Of a DNA stretch of 64,000 nucleotides, positions 13,463 to 21,700 are shown in pieces (positions within the stretch are counted from its first letter, which is position 1; each line of letters opens with the position of its first letter). The notes under the pieces are model-generated. The model was not told the DNA's origin. It saw nothing but the letters and a program-made list of their open reading frames with translations, and searched no databases. Source of the DNA: Halomonas denitrificans. GTDB lineage: Bacteria > Pseudomonadota > Gammaproteobacteria > Xanthomonadales > Wenzhouxiangellaceae. Position numbers and translations under genes: made by a program. The stretch spans positions 124,001 through 188,000 of the forward strand of contig JAHVKF010000002.1 of the NCBI GenBank assembly GCA_019800895.1, in the 5' to 3' direction.

Positions 13463-15781
13463 TCAGGGGTCTTCCATACCGTCGAAGAACACGATGTCCA
13501 GCGAGATCCGGCTCAGGACGAGCAACGCGTTGTCCTCGTTGGCGACGACGTACAGGAATTCGTTGTCCGCGCTGGCGTCGACGTCCGTCGGCCCGGCCAT
13601 GTGCAGTACGCTGCCCTGGTCATCGAACAGCGTCTGGCGAACGACCAGGTCGCCCGGTTGCAGGCCGTCCTCTTCTTCCGTCAGGCGGCGGAAGATCGTC
13701 AGGCTGTCGTCTGCGAATCCGGTGACGAACACTTCGAGACCGTCCGGCGACATCGCCAGGCCCTGCGGCCCGCCCAGGCCCGGCACCTCCGGCACCTGCT
13801 TGGCGATGACCCGGCGCAGCGTCAACGCGCCGGCCGCGTCGCGGTCGAACACGGTCACCGCGTTGTCGTTCTCCGCGGTCACGTAGAGCTGGTCGCCGTC
13901 CGGGCTGATCACCAGGTCGAACGCGCCGTCCAGCCCGGTGATGCCGGCCAGGCCGTCGCGCAGGGCGGTCACGTAGTTCAAACGGCCGTGATCCGGACTG
14001 CCGAGGGCGGTATCGCGCTCGAACACCTGGACCGCGTCGCCGAAGCGCGATGCGACATAGACCTGCTCCCCGTCGGGCGACTCGACGATGCCCGAGGGCC
14101 GGCTCATCGCTTCGACGACGCCCCCGGCGTCGTCGGGATCGTCGACCCCGCTCACCTCGGCCTCGAGGAAACTCAGGCCGCCCGTGACCCCGTCGCGGGC
14201 GAACACCGCGATGCCGTTGGCGTCGGCGCCGGCGGCATAGACGTGATGGCCGTCGGCCGAGACCAGCAATCGACGGACGCCGGCCAGGCCGGCGTTGGCC
14301 TGGGACGCCGACGGTGTGCTCATCTGCCCGTCGACCTGGTTCTCGACGAAGCTCAGGGCGCCGCTGCCGGCATCGCGCGCGAACACCGCCACCGCGTTAT
14401 CTGTGCGCGAGGCCACATACACCGACTCACCGTCCGGGCTGACGCGAACATCCAGCGGGCCGCCAAGCAGCACCTCCTCGAAGCCCGGCGTGCTCGTCGA
14501 ATACTGGGTGCCCAGCGTGAGTTGCCCGCTGAACTCGTTGCGAACGAACAGCAGCACCGTGTCGAGCGCCTCGCTCACCACGTAGGCGTGCTGGCCATCC
14601 GGGGACAGCGCCAGCGCCGTCGGGTCGGCCAGGCCGGTCACGTCCTGCTGGTTGACCACCGATTGCTCGACCTGCACCGCAGGACGGAACGCCCGGTCGA
14701 TGATCAGGCCAAGGCCGCGGTCGTCGTCGATGAGCAGGTTGAACGGATTGTCGAAGGTCAGGAAGAAGCTCCTCGGCGGCAGGGCATTCGGCGCGTTCAG
14801 CACCGGCACCTGGATGACCGCCTCGAGATCGCCCGCCGGGATCGTGATCGAGCCGCTGACCGGCGTGTAGTCCACGCCCGGCACCGCGTTCAGGGGCACG
14901 GTCTGGTAGTCGACGCGGGCCTCGAAGTCCGAGTTCTTCGACAGCCTCGGGCGGAACACCGCCGCGGCGGTCTGGCCGGCGGCCGGTTCGATCACCGTGA
15001 CGTCGGCGATCTGCAACGTCGGCACATCGTCGTCGTCGATCAGGGTCGCGAAGGCCTGGGGACGCGTCGGCACACCGTTCTGCACGCCCACCACGTCGAG
15101 GATGAAGCGCTCCGTGTCCTCGATGCGCGTGTCGCCGCAGACCACCACACCGATCTGGGCCTCGGTCTGGCCGGGGCTGATCACCAGCTGCCGGTTGGAT
15201 TCGCTCAGGTAGTCGGTCACGCCGTCCGCGCAGTCGACGCCGCCGGTCGCGGTATCGTCCAGGGTCTGCCAGAACAGCACCACGTCGTTGCCGTCGGTGG
15301 TGTTCAGGGTGACGTCGAACACCGCGGTCTTGGTCCCGGCGTTGCCTTCGAACAGGGTCTGGTCGGAGATCGAAAGGCTGGGCCCGGTGCCGAGATTCTG
15401 CGGATCGATATCCAGCCGCACGGCGGTTCCCTCGTCGCCGACCGTGGTCTCGGCGGCCAGTTCACCGGCAATGTAGATCTGGATCGGGTCGCCCGGGCGG
15501 GCACGGCCCTCGACCCGCGGATCGACGGCGTCCATCGGGATGCGCAACGCGTACTGGTCGCCGAGCCGCTGGTCGCGACCGAGCTCGTAGCGGACCAGGA
15601 CCTCGCCGGTCGCGATCAGGTGCAGCTCGATCAGGTTGCCCGGCGCCGCCGGATTGCCGTAGAGCGAGGCGTTGCCGTAGATCACGTGGTCGGGCGCATC
15701 GATTCGCGCGTCGGCCGGCGTGACCAGCAGGGGCGTCGCGAGCGCGGTCGTCAGGATCGCTTTCAGGATCGTCGATTTCAT
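13463..15781 (-). CDS. exported Calx-beta / YVTN-type beta-propeller protein
   Basis: This 772-residue protein is the last gene of the 27-kb exported operon. The signal peptide is KSTILKAILTTALATPLLVTPADA. Two Calx-beta-like regions follow at about residues 125-330 (LSISDQTLFEGNAGTKTAVF ... LIDDDDVPTLQIADVTVIEP and VDYTPVSGSITIPAGDLEAV). Residues 350-755 contain about seven lactonase/YVTN-type blades with the pattern SPDGxxVYVASxxDNAVAVFxRD, as in a seven-bladed propeller. The C-terminus is IVFFDGMEDP, the DG(M)E tag also seen in other exported proteins here. The start is 2 nt after the upstream stop (TGATCATG). Calx-beta domains often bind calcium; DxD-rich turns such as IDDDDVP fit this. 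A surface or extracellular structural role is inferred. Confidence 0.8.
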   Translation of the reverse strand: MKSTILKAILTTALATPLLVTPADARIDAPDHVIYGNASLYGNPAAPGNLIELHLIATGEVLVRYELGRDQRLGDQYALRIPMDAVDPRVEGRARPGDPIQIYIAGELAAETTVGDEGTAVRLDIDPQNLGTGPSLSISDQTLFEGNAGTKTAVFDVTLNTTDGNDVVLFWQTLDDTATGGVDCADGVTDYLSESNRQLVISPGQTEAQIGVVVCGDTRIEDTERFILDVVGVQNGVPTRPQAFATLIDDDDVPTLQIADVTVIEPAAGQTAAAVFRPRLSKNSDFEARVDYQTVPLNAVPGVDYTPVSGSITIPAGDLEAVIQVPVLNAPNALPPRSFFLTFDNPFNLLIDDDRGLGLIIDRAFRPAVQVEQSVVNQQDVTGLADPTALALSPDGQHAYVVSEALDTVLLFVRNEFSGQLTLGTQYSTSTPGFEEVLLGGPLDVRVSPDGESVYVASRTDNAVAVFARDAGSGALSFVENQVDGQMSTPSASQANAGLAGVRRLLVSADGHHVYAAGADANGIAVFARDGVTGGLSFLEAEVSGVDDPDDAGGVVEAMSRPSGIVESPDGEQVYVASRFGDAVQVFERDTALGSPDHGRLNYVTALRDGLAGITGLDGAFDLVISPDGDQLYVTAENDNAVTVFDRDAAGALTLRRVIAKQVPEVPGLGGPQGLAMSPDGLEVFVTGFADDSLTIFRRLTEEEDGLQPGDLVVRQTLFDDQGSVLHMAGPTDVDASADNEFLYVVANEDNALLVLSRISLDIVFFDGMEDP

Positions 15782-15783
15782 GA

Positions 15784-18700
15784 TCACAGCCCCGAGTAGG
15801 CGTAGGTCTTGAAGAAGATCAGGATGTCGCTGACACCCTGCCCGTCGCGCTCGTTCGAGCCCGGAACGAGCTGGCCGTTGATGAACGTTTCCAGCCCTTC
15901 CTCCGGATCGGCCAGGAACGTGCCGCCCGGAATGATCAGCAACCAGCGGCGGTTCCATACAGAGCGTCCGACCAGCCGGCTGTCGGCGACCACCTGCGAG
16001 TCGTCGAACGGCTCGGTGAAGTGGTAGGCCGGGAAGCGGCCGTAGCGGCGGATGTCGGTCGGCGAGCCGGAAATGTTGTCGACGATCGGCAGCCAGTCGA
16101 AGCGTTCCAGGTCCTGCTGACCGACCGGGAACGGGATCGGGATCACCTGGTCGACCACCTGCCACTCGCGGGTCCGGAAATCGTCCGCGGACGGCGCGCG
16201 AAGCACGTCGGCGCCGGACGGGAACAGGTAGATCCGCGGCGTCTGGGCCAGCGGCAGGTCGGCGTAGTCGCCGAACCAGGTGCCGACGGAACGGATCCGG
16301 GTCGCGAACTGGCTGGAGTCGTAGCTCGAATCCCCCGAGCCCAGCTCCCAGCCGAAGAAGTTCAGGCCGAAGGTGACGTTGGTCGTGAACTCGAGCACCA
16401 GGGCGGGCTGCGGCCCGGCCGACTGCGGCGCGAAGGGGCGCGCGTACTGGCGGAACTCGGGCACGGTCCACAGGTCGTCGACCCGCGCTTCCTCGAGCTT
16501 CCTCCGCCACAGGGCATCGCCCTCCGGTCCGTCCGGGATCCGGAACAGTTCGCGACGGAGGGAGAAGCGATTGGTCTCGACCTGCGGGTTGTTGAAGCCC
16601 ATCTGGCCCTTGAGCACATCGAAGTTCAGCTGCAGCTGGGCGATCGAGTCGGCCAGGCCCGGCGTGCCGGGCATCGGCTCACCGCCGATCAGCTGGCCCA
16701 GGTTGCGCTGGCGCACGATGTCGGTCAGGAACTGCTGACCGGCCTGGTTGTCGGTGCCCAGCAGGTTGGTCTCGTAGTCGTAGGCGGCCGCGGCCAGGTA
16801 CACGTAGCGTGCGGCCAGGTCGAAAGCGGCCCGGTACTTCTGCAGCGCGTCGTTGCGGAAGATCCGGAACGCCAGGTCCTGGTAGCGGTATTCCTGGATC
16901 TCCGCCGCGCCCTCGCGACGGAAGGTCAGCAGGCTGTCGTAGGCGCGCAATCCTTCCGCGAGGGTCGCCTGGTAATCGCCGACCAGCTGCTTGATCGCCT
17001 CGACCCGGGCGAAGACTTCGGCGCGCGCCAGCGGCTCCTTGCGGATCAGCTCGTCGATCACGCCCTTGGTGTTGAACAGGTCGAGATTGGTGTCGTTGAT
17101 CTGCGTGCGGATGCCGGACAGCTGTTCGACGTCTTCCTTCGAGGCGTCGGTCGCGCTGGCGGCAATGCTCAGGCCGTCGGCGACCGATTCCAGGGTGAAC
17201 GCGGCGACGTCGCCGGTCAGACGCAGCGGGCAGGCCGCGGCCTTGGCCGCATCGGTGCCGACGGCGAGACCGCCGATGAACAGGGTCGGGATGCACTCCG
17301 CGGTATTCGATGCGAAGCGGTTCAGGAATGCCGCCGCCCGGTTGGCCACGGTTGCCACCCCGTTCATGGTCTCCGTGGCGATCGTCAGGTCGCGCAGCGT
17401 GCCCCGCGTGTCGTTGGCGATGTTGAGATTGCCCTGCGCGATGTCGAAGGTCGCCTGGACCGTGTCGATCTGTGCCTCGATCTCCAGCCTCAGCTGGTCG
17501 TACTCCAGCATGGCCTGGCGCAGCGCGATCCGCGCCTGCAGCATCTGCTGCAGGATCTGCTGCAGACGTCCCGGGGCGCGCCGCTGGCCGGTCCAGCTCT
17601 CGGGCTTGGTGAACCACAGGCCGATGTCCGGCGACTCGATCGTGGTGTATTCGACCTCGAGACTGTCGGCCCCGGAGATATCGAGCTCGCCCAGCGCGCA
17701 GCCGGCGGCGAAGGCGTCGAATTCGCAGGGGACCCCTTCGTTGCTGACGTTCGGCGTTCCCGGCGGGGCCGGCGCCATGTCGAAGAAGTTGATGCCGTTC
17801 GCGGCCGGCTGGTACACGCCGGTGAACTGCTTGACGCGCGCGATGTTGCGGTTCTCGAGGCCGCCGTCGAAGTCGAACAGCGTGCCGGCCAGTTGCGGCA
17901 CGTCGACGTACATGTAGTGATACAGGTCCGGTCCGTTGTAGCCGGCCGGGTACACACCGCCGGGACCGATGTCGTCGGCGTAGGGGTAGCCGAAGATCTC
18001 GATCAGCTGGTTCGAGAAATCGGACTCCTGCCCGCTCGCGGCACGCGCGAGGTCGTCGACCTCGTTCTGGTTGCGCCGCATCTGGTTGGTGAGCTGGTTG
18101 GCGTAGTCCCAGACGTTGACCGCGTTCTCCAGCGCGGCCAGCGCGCGATCGGCCACCTGCTCGAACTGGGTCTTGTTCTGTCGATCCAGCACCGAGGGAT
18201 CGATGTCGAAGGGCACGACGCCGGTCGCGAGACCCAGCGGGTTGAGGCCGGCGTCGGCTTCGTCGACCTGGCCTTGCACGGCCTGGTAGTTGGTCGCGAT
18301 CTCGCCGAGTTCACGGATGGTCGTCCGGTCGATGCGCTCGATTCCGACCGCCGACGGGTCGTCCTCCTCGCTCGGCAGGATGGAATTCGCGGTCACCCAG
18401 TCGAAGTACGCGCCCATGCCGGCGCGGCGGCCCCATTCGGACAGGCCCCAGGCCCGCTCGGCATTGGTGTCCGTATAGCCCTGGTACTGGCCGGCCGGAT
18501 CGTCGACGTAGCGCGACCGATAGGTCAGGTCGACCAGCTCGGCGCCGGCCTTGGCCTTGGCGGCCGCGGTCTTGGCGAACTGCCGCTCGTCCTCGTAGTC
18601 GACGTTGATCGCCACGCCCGCGACCAGCAACGACTCGATGCGAGGATCCCAGGTGTAGAACGGGTGACGCAGCAGGTCGTAATAGATCTTGTTCGCCGTC

Positions 18701-21700
18701 AGGTAGTGCCCCCAGGCGTCGCCGTGGCCCTGCGGGAACATGATCCGGGCGTCGAACTCGTCGATGACGCCGTCGAAGTTCTGGTCCGAGATGTTGTAGC
18801 TCTGCTGGTAGGCGACCTCGCCGTCGCCCTGGGTGAAGTTCCAGAACAGGCGGTTGTAGACCGGCGACGCGGTGACGGGACCGTTCGTGGTGTCGCGACC
18901 GCGCAGCAGGACCAGTTCCTCGTCGAGCAGGGAAGCGAGCTGGTTCTGGAAGTTGTAGATGCTCGGCGCCAGCGAGAAGCTGCCGTCATTGGTCGTGATG
19001 CCGATGGTCGGGTCCTGCGCGTCGGCGTAGGCCTCGTTGCCGAGCAGCGTGTAGAACTCGACCAGGCGCGAGGCGACCAGCAGGATCGCGTTGTTGGCCG
19101 GCCCGTAGTTGACCGGCGGCGTGCCGTCGACGGACAGCTGGAGCGCACGGCGCATCACCGTGGTGTAGGCCTCGATCAGGCCGATCGAGTTGAGGTTGTC
19201 CGGATCGTTGTTCAACGCGATCGGGCCCTCGTAGCGCTCGCCGAGCTGGATCAGCATGCTGGCGAAGTTGTTGGTCGCCGCCTGGGCGAAGTTCTGCACC
19301 CGGGCTTCGAAGGGATTCAGGCGACCCAGAACGCGCTTGACCCAACCCTCGGCCAGCTGGGCCAGCGGCTCGGCAGCGGTCCCGCCGGGGCTGCCGGACC
19401 ACAGGCTCCACTCGGTCTGGTTCTCGCAGCCCGGCAGGCCGCGGTAGCGGGCCAGGTACCAGTTGTCCGAGAGCGTCTGGATGTTCGCGCCCTGGATGGA
19501 GATTTCCACCGCGCCCTGCGGGTCGTCGACGGGGAACTGGATCCAGCCGTTGAGCTGACCGGTCTCGGGCACCGGTACCTCGGTCGGCGGGCTGCCGGTG
19601 ACGTCGGGGGCGAAGAACCACTCGAACTCCAGCGCATCGGGATCGCCGCCGAAGTCGCCGCTGTGGCGCAGCACGAGCTGCTCGTCGAAGATGTTCTCCG
19701 GCGCCAGGACGTTGACCTGGCCGAGATACGGAGCCGGCCCGATCTGCGGCGGTCCCTCGGAGAACAGGCAGCCGACCTCGATCACTTCGAGGCTGACCGG
19801 CAGCGGCGCCAGCGCGGGGTCGTTGTTGAAGGCCACGGTCATCAGGCCGCTGCCCTGGGCGGCGCCGGCGGTCAGCGCCGGGTTGACGCCGCTGGCCTGG
19901 AACGGCACGAGCACGCCGTTGCCGGCCGGGTCGTCGTAGCCGATCAGCACGTCGCCCGCGTTGACCGCGCGCGACTGCTCGCAGACGCGGTTGCGGTCGA
20001 TGTCCAGGCGCGAGATCAGGCAGATCTGCTCGATCCGCTGCGGGTTGCGCGAGAGGCGGAACAGCGCTTCGACGGCCTGGTCCCAGGTGCAGCCGGAGCC
20101 CGGCGTCAGGCAGTCGTTGGTGTAGGCCTGGGCTTCGAAGCCGTCGCCGCCGTCGAGGGTCTTCAGGATCTGTCGGTCGCGGCGCGACAGGACGTTGAGC
20201 AGCAGGAAGGGCTCGCCGGCACCGGTCTCGTCGAACAGGCCGGTGAGGATCAGGCGCTTGTTGATCGGGTCGTAGCGCAGGCGGTCGCGGATCGACACGG
20301 GCAGCTTGATCTCGCCGTCGAGCGAGCCGACGATGGCTTCGCTGCCGTCGGACTGGAATTCCTTGGCAACGTTGGACGGGATGGCCGGCAGATAGACGAT
20401 GCGCGGGTTCAGCGGGTCGATCAGCTGGGCCAGCGTATTCGAAGGCAGCGGGTTGACCGTGGTTTCCTGGATCTGGTCGTAGACGACTTCGACGGCCGCC
20501 TGGTTGTAGATGTCCGGCAGGCCGCGCTTCGGCGTCAGCAGCGTTTCGCCGGCGGTGAGCAACGGCCGCTCTTCCGGCCAGCTGATCTCGTAGGTCACGC
20601 TGATCGGATCGCGCGACGACGGCGTGCCGCCCTGGTCGGCGGGCAGGCGGGCCAGCCAAGGCACGCAGGCCTGGCCGACAATGTCGTTGACGTCGTTGTT
20701 GTCCAGGTCCGAGAAGAACCCGGGCTGCGCGGGGTAGTAGTACTGCACCGCGCCGGTGCCGGCGGACTTGGCCCAGAGCTGGGCCGAGTAGTCCTGGAAG
20801 AACGGCGGCGGCGGCTGCTCACCGGCGGCCTGGCCCTCGACGAAGGTCTCGGGGCAGTTCGGCAGCAAGCGGACCGGGTACGGCGGCGACACGGTGGTCG
20901 CGGCCGTGCCGTTGAAGCGGAATTCCGAGAAGCCGGCACCGGTGGCGTCGACGCGGAACACCCGGAAGCGCCACTCGAGCAGCGACTCGTCGAAGAACTT
21001 GTACAGCACGTACGGGTCGGAGGCCGCGGCCTGGTCGCTCTCCAGGTTGGCGCCGAAATCGGAGCGCAGCGCAAACGCCGCGTTGACGCCGCTGCCGATC
21101 GCCGACGGGGCCATGAAGGCATGTTCGTCGTTCGGGTTGTAGCCGGGCTGCGCGCGTTCGTTCTGGATGTAGATCCGTCCGGAGGGATAGAGCAGCGGGT
21201 CCAGCGGCTGCTGGCCCAGCACTTCGCTACCGAGCTGGCTGGCGATGATGATCCGCTCGGGATCGAAGGGCCAGCGCGGTTGGTAGCGGACGGTCTTGGC
21301 CGGCCAGTACACACCCTTGGCGTTGGCGCGATACCAGGCCACGGCCAGCTCGCGGCCGGCGTCCTGCGGACGCGAACGACTGACGCGGTTGACGGGGATG
21401 ATCGGACCGGTACGGCCGGTCCGGTTGTAGGCCGCGTCCGGCCCGAAGCCGTCGTAGTAGGCCAGTTCGTTGACCACGAAACCGTTGCGGTTCGGCTCGT
21501 TGTGGAACGGGTCGGTGATCGGCTGGCCGATCTCGGCATCGACGCCGTCGATGAACAGCGGAACCGCCTGATACGGCAAGGTGCGAACGACCTCGACCAC
21601 GGTCGGGTATTGCAGCGGATCGATCGTCGGCCCATTGACGTAGACGATCGACGCGGTCCCGGACTGGGTGGCCGAGAACTGCCCGGCATTGTTGCTCGGG

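Noticed and set aside
15782-16510. N-terminal extension of the 772-residue protein
   Set aside because: The frame is open upstream but translates the neighbouring gene out of frame; the signal peptide begins at the ATG at 15781, 2 nt after the upstream stop.
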